A DNA stretch of 64,000 nt from WHSW01 sp963781265 (GTDB lineage: Bacteria; Actinomycetota; Thermoleophilia; Solirubrobacterales; 70-9). The notes under the pieces are model-generated. The model did no database searches. It saw nothing but the letters and a program-made list of their open reading frames with translations, and was not told the DNA's origin. Where the stretch lies: the NCBI GenBank assembly GCA_963781265.1, contig CAWAFH010000007.1, positions 1 through 64,000 of the forward strand. The letters run 5' to 3'. The first letter of the stretch is position 1, and every line of letters begins with the position of its first letter. This document shows positions 41,954-50,265 of the stretch, piece by piece. A program made the translations under genes and the position numbers.

Positions 41954-44950
41954 ATGATCAGATCTGACTATCGTCTTGCCAGGCGCGCCATGCTCGAGCT
42001 TCCCGGTTCACTCGGACTGTCCTCGACGTTTCCCTTCGTCGGTCGCCTGGATGAGCTCGAAACCATGCGAACGCTGATCCCACGTGCGCACGGCGAGGGG
42101 CGCAGGGTGGTGTTGGTGGGTGGCGCCCCCGGGTCGGGCAAGAGCCGGCTCGCGCGCGAGTTCGCCGTCGAGGCCTCGGCGGAGGGCGTCCTGGTCCTCT
42201 ACGGGGCCTGCGACGCTGTCGTCCAGACCCCGTACGGGCCGTTCGTCGAAGCCCTCGACCGCCTCGCCCGCGTCACCGAGCCCGACGAGCTGCGCCGCGC
42301 GCTCGGCCCCGGGGGCGGTGAGCTCGGCCGCCTCCTCCCCGACCTGACGGCCCGGGTCGGCGCTCTGCCGGCTCCGGTGAGGGCCGATCCCGATACCGAG
42401 CGCCATCGTCTTCACACGGCGGTCACCGACCTGCTGACCGGGATCAGCAGGGACCGGCCGATCCTGCTCGTGATCGAGGACGGGCATTGGGCGGACGCCC
42501 CGACGCTGATGCTGCTCCGCCACCTGGCGCGCAGCGCCGCCAGCGCGCGCCTCCTGGTGCTGGCCACGTTTCGCGACGCCGAGGCCGACGTGCCCCCGGG
42601 ACTATCCGAGACGCTGGCCGACCTGCGGCGGTCCGACGGCGTCGTCCGGCTCCGGCTGGCGGGCCTGAGCGCCGCGGAGGTGGCGGAGTTCGTGAATCTC
42701 GCGGCCGACGCGGATCCCGGAGCCGGTCCGGCGGAGCTCGCGCAGACGATCAGCGAGCTCACCGAGGGCAACCCGTTCCTGGTCTGCGAGCTGTGGCGGG
42801 CGCTGGTCGAGACCGGGGGAGTCGAGGTGGTCGATCGCACGATCCGGCTCGCCCGCCCGCCGGCCGAGCTGGCCACCCCCGAGAGCGTTCGCGAGGTCGT
42901 CAGTCAGCGCCTGGCGCGATTGGCGCCCGGGACCACGACGGTCCTCGAGCTCGCCGCCACCGCCGGCTCGGAGTTCGAGCTGGAGATCCTGCGCCGGGCG
43001 CTGGCCCTCGAGGACATCGAGCTGGCGGCCGCCCTCGACGAGGCGGTCCGCAGCGGCATGATCGAGGAGGTCGCCTCACGCCGGCTTGGCTACCGATTCA
43101 CCCACGAGCTCGTTCGCCGGGCGCTCTATGACCGACTCACCGCGGTCCGGCGCGCGGAGCTTCACCTGCGCGTTGGCGAGGCCCTGGCGGAGGGCCAGGA
43201 TCAATCGGGCCGGGCGCTCGTCGATCTCGCGCATCACTTCGCCGCGACGGGGCCGCTCGGCGGCGGCGCCCGCGGGGTCGAGTACAACCTGCGCGCCGCG
43301 CACGCCGCCACCGCAACGCTTGCCTTCGACGAGGCTGCGGCGCACCTGCGCGTTGCGCTCGAGCTCGGGATCGAGGATTCGGCCTCGCGCGCCGCCGTCT
43401 TTCTCGAGCTCGGAATGGCGAGCCACCGTGCCGGTCGCGCGCTCGATGCGCTTGCAGCGTTCAGATCCGCCGCAGGGATCGCCCGCGATCTTGCCGACGC
43501 CGAGCTACTGAGCAAAGCGGCGATCGGTTACGAGGAGGCCTGCTGGAGGCCCGGGATCGTCGATGAGGGGGCCGCGGAGCTGCTCGAGGAGGCGGCGGCG
43601 GGCCTCCCCGTCGAGCCCTCGGCGCTTCGCGTCAGGCTGCTCGGCGGCCTCGCTCGGGCGCTCGACTTCCAGGGTCACCACCAGCGGGGGGCGGTCACCC
43701 GGACGCAGGCGGTCGCGATGGCCCGCGAGCTCGGAGACCGCGCCGGCCTGGCGACCGTGTTGATGCGCGCCTACTGGTCACGCGGCACGACTTCGCTCGA
43801 CGAGATCCTCGCGATGCTGACCGAGGCGAGGGATCTTGCCGAGCAGTTGGGCGACACCGAGATCCGCGCGGAGGCGATCGCATGGCGGGTGCCGGCCTTC
43901 GTCGCGCTGTCGGATCTGGAGTCGGCCCGCAAGGAGGTCGCGGTTCTGCGCGACACCGCTGAGCAGACGGCGCAGCCGTTCATGCTCCACGTCGCCGAGC
44001 ACTATGGATCGGCGATCGCGCTCGGGGACGGGCGTTTGGCCGAGGCCGAGGCCAGACAACAACGGTCACACGAGTGGAGCCGGCTGCTGACCGGGCGCGA
44101 TCCCTCCGGCGTGCACGGAATCCAGATGTTCAGCATCCGGCGGGAGCAGGGCCGCTTGGCGGAGCTCGCCCCGGTGATCAGGATCCTCGCCGGGGACGCG
44201 CGGGAGGGCCCGTGGCGACCCGGGCTGGTCTCGGTGCTGGTCGAGCTGGGGATGGCCGAGGAGGCGAGGCGGGAGCTCGCGCGTGTTGCGGCCCAGGGCC
44301 TGGACCCGCTTCGCGAGTCGTTGTGGCTGGCGTCGCTCACCTACCTGACCGACGCCGCCGCCGCGCTTGGCGACGAGGCGGTGGCGACACTCGTCTATCC
44401 GGAGCTCGAGCCACTCGCCGGGGCGAGCGTGATGATCGGCCATCTGGTCGCCTTCTACGGGGCGGCGGATCGCTACCTCGGCATGCTTGCCGCGACCCTC
44501 GGCGAATGGGAGCGCGCCGAGGACCATCTGGATCGCGCGATCGACATGGACCGTCGTACGGGGGCGAACACGTGGCTTGCTCACAGCCTCTATGAACGAG
44601 CCCGGGTCCTGCTCATGCGGCCCCAAGGCGATCGGGATCGAGCCGCGGCGCTCCTCGGAGAGGCCGCCGGCCTCGCCGAGCGCATCGGGATGACCGCGTT
44701 GATGGGCCGCGTGGCGGCGCTGGGATCCGCGGCGCCGAGCGACGGGCTTCCCGACGGGCTGTCCGCGCGCGAGGTTGAGATCCTGCGCCTCGTCGCCCGC
44801 GGGCTCAGCAACCGGGAGATCGGCCGCTCGCTGTTCATCAGCGAGCACACGGTCGCCAACCACATGCGGAACATCCTCCGGAAGACGGACTGCGCCAATC
44901 GAACCGAAGCGGCGTCCTATGCGCACCGCCAGAGACTGATCGACGGATAG
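41954..44950 (+). CDS. LuxR-family regulator with AAA ATPase domain (LAL type)
   Basis: A 998-residue protein. Residues about 28-330 form an ATPase: 'FPFVGRLDELETMRTL', Walker A 'GGAPGSGKSRLA' (about 57-65) and 'PILLVIEDGHWADAPTLMLLRHLAR' as Walker B. A long helical TPR-like middle follows. The C-terminus (about 925-990) is a LuxR helix-turn-helix: 'LSAREVEILRLVARGLSNREIG' region and 'SEHTVANHMRNILRKTDCANRTEA'. LAL regulators sense ligands through the middle domain and activate neighbouring genes, so the divergent FAD oxidase 117 bases away is a candidate target. Confidence 0.9.
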   Translation: MIRSDYRLARRAMLELPGSLGLSSTFPFVGRLDELETMRTLIPRAHGEGRRVVLVGGAPGSGKSRLAREFAVEASAEGVLVLYGACDAVVQTPYGPFVEALDRLARVTEPDELRRALGPGGGELGRLLPDLTARVGALPAPVRADPDTERHRLHTAVTDLLTGISRDRPILLVIEDGHWADAPTLMLLRHLARSAASARLLVLATFRDAEADVPPGLSETLADLRRSDGVVRLRLAGLSAAEVAEFVNLAADADPGAGPAELAQTISELTEGNPFLVCELWRALVETGGVEVVDRTIRLARPPAELATPESVREVVSQRLARLAPGTTTVLELAATAGSEFELEILRRALALEDIELAAALDEAVRSGMIEEVASRRLGYRFTHELVRRALYDRLTAVRRAELHLRVGEALAEGQDQSGRALVDLAHHFAATGPLGGGARGVEYNLRAAHAATATLAFDEAAAHLRVALELGIEDSASRAAVFLELGMASHRAGRALDALAAFRSAAGIARDLADAELLSKAAIGYEEACWRPGIVDEGAAELLEEAAAGLPVEPSALRVRLLGGLARALDFQGHHQRGAVTRTQAVAMARELGDRAGLATVLMRAYWSRGTTSLDEILAMLTEARDLAEQLGDTEIRAEAIAWRVPAFVALSDLESARKEVAVLRDTAEQTAQPFMLHVAEHYGSAIALGDGRLAEAEARQQRSHEWSRLLTGRDPSGVHGIQMFSIRREQGRLAELAPVIRILAGDAREGPWRPGLVSVLVELGMAEEARRELARVAAQGLDPLRESLWLASLTYLTDAAAALGDEAVATLVYPELEPLAGASVMIGHLVAFYGAADRYLGMLAATLGEWERAEDHLDRAIDMDRRTGANTWLAHSLYERARVLLMRPQGDRDRAAALLGEAAGLAERIGMTALMGRVAALGSAAPSDGLPDGLSAREVEILRLVARGLSNREIGRSLFISEHTVANHMRNILRKTDCANRTEAASYAHRQRLIDG

Positions 44951-44959
44951 TCCAAGCGG

Positions 44960-44965
44960 TACGAT
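44960..44965 (+). promoter_or_regulatory. Leaderless -10 box (TACGAT) of the DUF4242 gene
   Basis: TACGAT ends nine bases before the ATG; no Shine-Dalgarno. Confidence 0.4.
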
Positions 44966-44974
44966 CCCCTGGCC

Positions 44975-45268
44975 ATGCCGCTTTACATGATTGAGCGCAC
45001 CTTCGCGGACCAGCTCGATCTCACCTCCGACGACGTCAGGCTGATCGAGGACATCAACGCGGACGAGGGCGTCCGCTGGCTGTTCTCGTTTCTGAGCGCC
45101 GACCGGCGACGCACCTACTGCCTGTACGAGGCGCCCTCGCCCGACGCGATCATCAGCGCCGCGCGCCGCGCGGACATCCCATCGGACGAGATCGTCGAGG
45201 TCGGCCCGGCCACCGTCGAGCTCTCGGATCGACTGCGTGACTGGGCGGCGGCGCAAGCGCCGAGCTGA
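44975..45268 (+). CDS. DUF4242 family protein
   Basis: A 97-residue ferredoxin-like-fold protein. 'MPLYMIERTFADQL', 'GVRWLFSFLSADRRRTYCLYEAP' and 'DAIISAARRADIPSDEIVEV' match DUF4242. A Streptomyces member of the family was described as nickel-binding. The family is often encoded near regulators in actinobacteria; here it follows the LuxR-type regulator and has its own promoter. Confidence 0.8.
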   Translation: MPLYMIERTFADQLDLTSDDVRLIEDINADEGVRWLFSFLSADRRRTYCLYEAPSPDAIISAARRADIPSDEIVEVGPATVELSDRLRDWAAAQAPS

Positions 45269-45288
45269 CTCTCGCTCTGACTAGACGT

Positions 45289-45308
45289 TTGTCCGTGATA
45301 ACGTACAA
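45289..45308. promoter_or_regulatory. Imperfect palindrome over the promoter of the XRE-cupin regulator
   Basis: TTGTCCGTGATAACGTACAA matches its own reverse complement at 16 of 20 positions. It contains the probable -10 box TAACGT (45299-45304), seven bases before the GTG start, with CTGACT 16 bases further up as a possible -35. A regulator bound here would block RNA polymerase, so autorepression is likely. Confidence 0.6.
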
Positions 45309-45311
45309 GCC

Positions 45312-45896
45312 GTGAACGCGGTGGCGATACGCGACGGGGCCGGGGCGGGGGCGCGGGTCAAGGCTCTGCGCGAGGCGATGGGGCTGTCGCTGCGTGATCT
45401 CGCCGAGCGCAGCGGCGTCTCGGCGCCGATGCTCTCCCAGGTCGAGCGCGGCGAGACCAGCCCGACGCTGGTCACCGCCGAGCGGATCGCCTCCGGCCTG
45501 GACCTGACGCTGTCGCAGTTGCTGCGCCTGGACGAGGGTGAGCACGTGTTCGTGATCCGGGGCGGCGAGCACCGCGAGCGCGATCACGACGGTCACCGGA
45601 CCGAGGAGCTGACCCCGCCCCTGCCCGGGCAGCGGGCCGATGTCTCGCGTCACCGGCTCGAGCCTGGCGCGGCGACCGGGCGCCGCGGCGACCCGCCGCT
45701 GCACGAGCCCGGCGCGCGGGAGACCGCGGTCGTCCTCTCCGGCTCGGTCGCGCTGATGATCGACGACGAGCGCCACGACCTGAACGCGGGCGACAGCGTC
45801 ACCTTCGACGCCGACCTTCCGCACCACTTCACCAACGAGGGCGACGAGGCGGCGGAGTTTCTGGCCGTGGTCGCCGCAGGGCTACGAAGGAGCTGA
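45312..45896 (+). CDS. XRE-type helix-turn-helix regulator with cupin domain
   Basis: A 194-residue regulator. Residues 15-70 form the HTH ('VKALREAMGLSLRDLAERSG', 'SAPMLSQVERGETSPTLVTAERIASGL'). Residues 100-190 form a cupin ('HEPGARETAVVLSGSVALMI', 'GDSVTFDADLPHHFTNEGDEAAEF'). This design (PuuR/SinR-like plus sensor) binds a small ligand and represses. The GTG start is leaderless with a palindrome over the -10. leuC lies just downstream and may be cotranscribed. Confidence 0.85.
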   Translation: MNAVAIRDGAGAGARVKALREAMGLSLRDLAERSGVSAPMLSQVERGETSPTLVTAERIASGLDLTLSQLLRLDEGEHVFVIRGGEHRERDHDGHRTEELTPPLPGQRADVSRHRLEPGAATGRRGDPPLHEPGARETAVVLSGSVALMIDDERHDLNAGDSVTFDADLPHHFTNEGDEAAEFLAVVAAGLRRS

Positions 45897-45995
45897 CCGT
45901 GAGGCGGAGCGAAGCGAAGCCGAGCCGCGGCGCCGTTGAGCCGCCTTCCGTGAGGCGGAGCGAAGCGAAGCCGAGCCGCGGCGCCGTTGAGCCGC
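45897..45995 (+). repeat. Two tandem 48-base repeats (period 51) before leuC
   Basis: The sequence beginning CCGTGAGGCGGAGCGAAGCG and ending GTTGAGCCGCC occurs at 45897-45944 and again at 45948-45995 without a mismatch. The period is 51 bases (17 codons), and no stop codon occurs in the leuC frame. CCGCC of copy 1 and GGCGG of copy 2 can form a hairpin across the junction. See the leuC entry for the effect on its start. Confidence 0.85.
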
Positions 45996-46012
45996 CCGGC
46001 TCGACGCGGACG

Positions 46013-47365
46013 ATGTTCGACAAGATCTGGGAGGCGCACGAGGTCGGGGACGGGTTGATCTACGTCGACCTGCACCTGGTCCACGAGGTCACCTCGCCCC
46101 AGGCCTTCGACGGGCTGCGGCTCGAGGGCCGCGAGGTCCGGCGACCCGACAAGACCGTCGCGACGGCCGACCACAACGTGCCGACCGACGGCACCGCGAC
46201 CGCGCGGCTGATCGCCGACGAGCTCTCCCGGGTCCAGGTCGAGACGCTCGAGCGAAACTGCGAGGAGTTCGGCGTGCCGATCTACTCGATCGGCTCGGAC
46301 CACCAGGGCATCGTCCACGTGATCGGCCCGGAGCTCGGGCTCACCCAGCCCGGGATGACGATCGTCTGCGGCGACAGCCACACGTCGACGCACGGCGCCT
46401 TCGGCGCGCTCGCGTTCGGGATCGGCACCTCCGAGGTCGAGCACGTGCTCGCGACCCAGTGCCTCGTCCAGCGGCGCCCGAAGACGATGCGGATCTCCTA
46501 TTCGGGAGAGCTCGGCAACGGGGTCACCGCGAAGGACATGATCCTGGCGACGATCGGCCGTCTCGGCACCGGCGGCATGGTCGGCCACGCGGTCGAGTAC
46601 GCGGGCGAGACGGTCGGTGCACTGACGATGGAGAACCGCATGACGATCTGCAACATGACGATCGAGGGCGGCGGTCGCGCCGGCATGATCGCCCCGGACG
46701 AGACGACCTTCGAGTGGGTCGAGGGCCGGGCGGGCGCGCCGCGCGACTTCGAGTCCGCGCTCGAGCGATGGCGCAAGCTGCCCACCGAGGACGGGGCGCA
46801 GTTCGACGCCGAGGTCGAGGTCGACGCCGCCTCGCTCTCGCCCATGGTCACATGGGGCACGGCGCCCGACCAGGTGGTGGAGGTCACCGGCGCGGTTCCG
46901 GAGCCCAGCTCCGAGCCCGAGGAGCGGGCGCTGCGCTACATGGACCTCGAGCCCGGGCGCGCGATCCAGGAGATCGAGCTCGACCGGGTGTTCATCGGTT
47001 CATGCACCAACTCGCGGATCGGCGACCTGCGCGAGGCGGCGTCGGTCGTGGAGGGCCGCAAGGTGTCCGCGACGCTGAGCGCGATGGTGGTGCCCGGCTC
47101 GGCGCAGGTGAAGGCCCAGGCCGAGTCCGAGGGCCTCGACGAGGTCTTCCGCGCCGCCGGGTTCGACTGGCGCTCAGCCGGCTGCTCGATGTGCCTGGGG
47201 ATGAACCCGGACACGCTGAGCCCGGGCGAGCGCTGCGCGTCGACCTCGAACCGCAACTTCGAGGGTCGCCAGGGCAAGGGCGGGCGCACCCATCTGGTCA
47301 GCCCGAAGATGGCCGCCGCGGCGGCGATCGAGGGCCGGTTCGTGGATATTCGGGATTGGAACTAA
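46013..47365 (+). CDS. leuC: 3-Isopropylmalate dehydratase, large subunit
   Basis: An aconitase-family 4Fe-4S enzyme isomerising 2- to 3-isopropylmalate with LeuD. The 450-residue protein opens 'MFDKIWEAHEVGDGLIYVDL', has 'TADHNVPTDG', 'GDSHTSTHGAFGALAFGIGTSEVEHVLATQ' (first cluster Cys not in this block), 'IGSCTNSRIGDLREAA' and 'CSMCLGMNPD' supplying the three cluster Cys. The start at MFDK matches the family N-terminus but lacks a Shine-Dalgarno. A GTG at 45899, six bases after AAGGAG, would add 38 residues encoded by the tandem repeats. Confidence 0.93.
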   Translation: MFDKIWEAHEVGDGLIYVDLHLVHEVTSPQAFDGLRLEGREVRRPDKTVATADHNVPTDGTATARLIADELSRVQVETLERNCEEFGVPIYSIGSDHQGIVHVIGPELGLTQPGMTIVCGDSHTSTHGAFGALAFGIGTSEVEHVLATQCLVQRRPKTMRISYSGELGNGVTAKDMILATIGRLGTGGMVGHAVEYAGETVGALTMENRMTICNMTIEGGGRAGMIAPDETTFEWVEGRAGAPRDFESALERWRKLPTEDGAQFDAEVEVDAASLSPMVTWGTAPDQVVEVTGAVPEPSSEPEERALRYMDLEPGRAIQEIELDRVFIGSCTNSRIGDLREAASVVEGRKVSATLSAMVVPGSAQVKAQAESEGLDEVFRAAGFDWRSAGCSMCLGMNPDTLSPGERCASTSNRNFEGRQGKGGRTHLVSPKMAAAAAIEGRFVDIRDWN

Positions 47366-47376
47366 TGCCCGCCATC

Positions 47377-47396
47377 TCCTCCGCTTCGCGTCCGGG
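47377..47396 (+). repeat. Dispersed 20-base element, copy 1 (after leuC)
   Basis: TCCTCCGCTTCGCGTCCGGG differs by one base from a sequence at 56205-56224 inside the end of cimA, and flanking bases are also similar. It lies in the 58-base leuC-leuD gap. Confidence 0.45.
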
Positions 47397-47423
47397 GATG
47401 TCGGGGTCTAACAAAGGACTCAC

Positions 47424-47993
47424 ATGGAGCCAGTAGACATCATCGAAGGCAACGTGAGCGTGCTCGACCGGGCGGATGTCGACACCGACCAGATCATCCC
47501 CAAGCAGTTCCTGAAGCGGGTCGAGCGGACCGGCTTCGGGGAGTTTCTCTTCTACGACTGGATCCGCGACGGCGAGATCGAGCTCGAGCCCAACCCGATC
47601 CTGGTCGCGGGTCGGAACTTCGGCTGCGGCTCCTCGCGGGAGCATGCGCCGTGGGCGCTGCAGGACTACGGGTTCGAGGCGATCATCGCGCCGTCGTTCG
47701 CCGACATCTTCTACGGCAACTGCACCAAGATCGGGCTGCTGCCGGTGATCCTGAACGAGGACGACTGCCGGGCCGTCGCCGAGGCCGGAGCGGCCCGGAT
47801 CGACCTCGACGACCAGACGGTGGACTCGGCCGCCGGGGTGGTCCGCTTCGAGATCGACGAGGAGGTCAAGCACCGCCTCTTCCACGGGCTCGACGACATC
47901 GGGGCGACGCTCCAGAACGCGCAGGCGATCGACGCCTTCGAGGCCTCCGGCGCCGCCGACTACGGGCCGGTCACGACGAGCCTCGGAACATGA
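47424..47993 (+). CDS. leuD: 3-Isopropylmalate dehydratase, small subunit
   Basis: The swivelling domain of isopropylmalate isomerase. The 189-residue protein has 'DRADVDTDQIIPKQFLKRVE', 'FLFYDWIRDGEIE', the signature 'AGRNFGCGSSREHAPWALQDYG' and 'SFADIFYGNCTKIGLLP'. Its ATG has a Shine-Dalgarno (AAAGGA). It overlaps the methyltransferase gene by four bases. Confidence 0.95.
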   Translation: MEPVDIIEGNVSVLDRADVDTDQIIPKQFLKRVERTGFGEFLFYDWIRDGEIELEPNPILVAGRNFGCGSSREHAPWALQDYGFEAIIAPSFADIFYGNCTKIGLLPVILNEDDCRAVAEAGAARIDLDDQTVDSAAGVVRFEIDEEVKHRLFHGLDDIGATLQNAQAIDAFEASGAADYGPVTTSLGT

Positions 47994-48763
47994 GCGAGCC
48001 GGTCGACTGGGACGCGCGCACCTACCACCAGGTCGCGGCGCCCCAGGAGGAGTGGGGGCGGGAGGTCCTGGCGCGGCTCGACCTGCGCGGCGACGAGACC
48101 GTGCTCGACGCCGGCTGCGGCAGCGGCCGCGTCACGGCGCTGCTCGCCGACCTGGTTCCCGACGGCCGGGTGATCGGGGTCGACGGCTCGCCGTCGATGA
48201 TCGAGCACGCCCGCGAGAACCTCGCCGAGCTCGGCGACCGGGTCGAGCTGATCGTCGCCGACCTGCTCGGCCTCGAGCTGGCCGAGCCGGTCGACGCGAT
48301 CTTCTCCAACGCGACCTTCCACTGGATCCTCGACCACAACCGGCTGTTCGAGCGGCTCCACGCCGCGCTGCGACCCGGTGGCGTGCTCGAGGCCCAGTGC
48401 GGCGGGAAGGACAACATCGCCGAGTGGCAGCGCGCGCTCGAGTCGCTCCAGGGCGACGAGCGGTTCGCCGACTACCTGAGCGGCATGGCGGCCGCGACCA
48501 ACTTCGCCTCGGTTGGCGACACCCGCGACCGCCTCGAGCGCGCCGGGTTCGCGGTCGAGCCGGGCCGCGTCTGGCTCGAGCGCCGGACGGTCGAGCCCGA
48601 AGACCCGCGCAAGTTCGCCCGCACGGTGGTGCTCGCCAAGCACCTCGACCGCCTGCCCCCGGAGCTGCACGAGGAGTTCATCGACGCCGTGCTCGGCTCG
48701 ATGGCGCGTCCCCCGACCCTGGAGTACGTACGACTGAACATCTCCGCGAGGAGGCCGACCTGA
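47990..48763 (+). CDS. SAM methyltransferase, trans-aconitate methyltransferase-like
   Basis: A 257-residue class I methyltransferase: 'WDARTYHQVAAPQEEWGREVLARL', motif I 'VLDAGCGSGRVTALLADL', 'VIGVDGSPSMIEHAREN', 'DAIFSNATFHWILDHNRLFERLHAALRPGG' and 'LEAQCGGKDN'. The 'WD...Y' start and 'NA.FHW..DH' block resemble Tam. It is locked into the leu operon, overlapping leuD by four bases and the leuB start by four. Yeast Tmt1, a related enzyme, methylates 3-isopropylmalate as well as trans-aconitate, so a leucine-pathway substrate is plausible. Confidence 0.8.
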   Translation: MSEPVDWDARTYHQVAAPQEEWGREVLARLDLRGDETVLDAGCGSGRVTALLADLVPDGRVIGVDGSPSMIEHARENLAELGDRVELIVADLLGLELAEPVDAIFSNATFHWILDHNRLFERLHAALRPGGVLEAQCGGKDNIAEWQRALESLQGDERFADYLSGMAAATNFASVGDTRDRLERAGFAVEPGRVWLERRTVEPEDPRKFARTVVLAKHLDRLPPELHEEFIDAVLGSMARPPTLEYVRLNISARRPT

Positions 48764-49806
48764 CCAGGCTCATCGTGCTCCTGCCCGGCGACGGGATCGG
48801 CCCCGAGATCGTGGCCGCGACCCGGCGCGTTCTGGATGCGGTCGGCGAGTTCGAGTACGACGAGCGGCTGGTCGGCGGCGCCTCGATCGACGAGCACGGA
48901 ACGGCGCTCACCGACGAGGTGCTCGATGCGTGTCGCGCCGCCGACGCCGTCCTGCTCGGCGCGGTCGGCGGCCCGAAATGGGACACGACCGACCCCGATG
49001 CGCCGCGCCCGGAGCAGGGGCTGCTGGGATTGCGCAAGGGGCTCGGCCTGTTCGCGAACCTGCGCCCGGTGAAGCCGATCGAGGCGTTGATCGAGGCCAG
49101 CCCGCTGCGCTCGCGTGTGATCGCCGGCACCGACCTGCTGGTCGTCCGGGAGCTGACCGGCGGGATCTACTTCGGCGACCGCGGCCGCGACGGCGACCGC
49201 GCCTACGACACCTGCGTCTACACGGTCGCGGAGATCGAGCGGATCGCGGTGGTCGGCTTCGAGGCCGCGGGCCGGCGAAGCGGCCGGGTGACGTCGGTCG
49301 ACAAGGCGAATGTGATCGAGACGTCGCGCCTGTGGCGCGAGACGGTGACGGGCCTCGCCGGCGGCTTCCCGAACGTCGAGCTCGACCACATGCTCGTCGA
49401 CAACGCGGCGATGCAGCTGGTCTCCGACCCGTCGCGCTTCGACGTCATCCTGACCGAGAACATGTTCGGCGACATCCTCTCCGACGAGTCCGCGATGCTG
49501 ACCGGGTCGCTGGGGATGCTGCCCTCCGCGTCGCTGGGCGCCGAGGGCCCGGGGGTGTTCGAGCCGGTGCACGGATCGGCCCCCGACATCGCGGGCACCG
49601 GAGCCGCGAACCCGCTGGCGACGATCCTCTCGGCGGCGATGATGTTGCGCGACGGACTCGGGATGGAGGCTGAGGCGGCGGCGGTCGAGGCCGCCGTCGA
49701 GGCGGCGCTCGGCTCCGGGCTGCGCACCGCGGACCTCGGCGGCGGCACCGACGCGGTCGGCACCGAGGCGATGACCGCCGCGGTGCTCGCTGCGCTCGAC
49801 CGCTGA
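48760..49806 (+). CDS. leuB: 3-Isopropylmalate dehydrogenase (apparent CTG start)
   Basis: It oxidises and decarboxylates 3-isopropylmalate with NAD. Motifs include 'LLPGDGIGPEIVAATRRVL', 'LGAVGGPKWDT', 'LRKGLGLFANLRPVKP', 'DLLVVRELTGGIYFGDRG', 'SVDKANVIETSRLWRE', 'VDNAAMQLVSDPSRFDVILTEN' and 'FGDILSDESAML'. The family N-terminus requires about five residues before 'VLLPGDG'. The only in-frame candidate is CTG, overlapping the previous stop (CTGA) and preceded by GAGGAGG at five bases. The next canonical start, GTG at 48775, would remove the first beta strand. From CTG the protein has 348 residues. Confidence 0.9.
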   Translation: MTRLIVLLPGDGIGPEIVAATRRVLDAVGEFEYDERLVGGASIDEHGTALTDEVLDACRAADAVLLGAVGGPKWDTTDPDAPRPEQGLLGLRKGLGLFANLRPVKPIEALIEASPLRSRVIAGTDLLVVRELTGGIYFGDRGRDGDRAYDTCVYTVAEIERIAVVGFEAAGRRSGRVTSVDKANVIETSRLWRETVTGLAGGFPNVELDHMLVDNAAMQLVSDPSRFDVILTENMFGDILSDESAMLTGSLGMLPSASLGAEGPGVFEPVHGSAPDIAGTGAANPLATILSAAMMLRDGLGMEAEAAAVEAAVEAALGSGLRTADLGGGTDAVGTEAMTAAVLAALDR

Positions 49807-49831
49807 CCGCGGCCTGGCCGTTCGGCCGGTT

Positions 49832-49837
49832 TATGAT
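49832..49837 (+). promoter_or_regulatory. Leaderless -10 box (TATGAT) of the cNMP-binding gene
   Basis: TATGAT ends eight bases before the ATG; no Shine-Dalgarno. Confidence 0.5.
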
Positions 49838-49845
49838 GGGCCGCG

Positions 49846-50262
49846 ATGGCCGAGGTGGTCGACACGCTCCGGGCGATCCCCCTGTTCGCCAACGTCCCGG
49901 ACAAGCAGCTGAAGCGGCTCGCGGCGGCGATGCACGAGCGCACCGTGGCCGCCGGCGAGGAGCTCACGATCGAGGGTCGCAGCGGGGTCGGCTTCTTCGT
50001 GATCGAGGCGGGCGAGGCGAGCGTCAGCCGGGGCGGCGCCGAGATCCGGACGCTTGGACCGGGCGACAGCTTCGGGGAGATGGCGGTGATCGACAGCGGA
50101 CCGCGCTCGGCGACGGTTCGCGCGACGACCGACCTCAAGTGCCGCGGCCTCACCCCGTGGGAGTTCCGCCCGCTCGTCAACTCGAACCCGGAGATCGGCT
50201 GGGCGCTGCTCGAGACGCTGGTCTCGCGCCTGCGCGAGGCCGAGTCGCGCGGCTCCAACTGA
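49846..50262 (+). CDS. Cyclic-nucleotide-binding domain protein
   Basis: A 138-residue protein that is a single CNB domain: 'LRAIPLFANVPDKQLKRLAA', 'GFFVIEAGEASVSRGG', 'LGPGDSFGEMAVIDSGPRSATVRATTD' (phosphate-binding cassette with the Glu and Arg of cAMP-binding proteins) and a C-terminal helix. There is no helix-turn-helix, so it is not a Crp-type factor by itself. It faces a nucleotide-cyclase gene with three bases between their ends. Confidence 0.87.
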   Translation: MAEVVDTLRAIPLFANVPDKQLKRLAAAMHERTVAAGEELTIEGRSGVGFFVIEAGEASVSRGGAEIRTLGPGDSFGEMAVIDSGPRSATVRATTDLKCRGLTPWEFRPLVNSNPEIGWALLETLVSRLREAESRGSN

Positions 50263-50265
50263 GCC

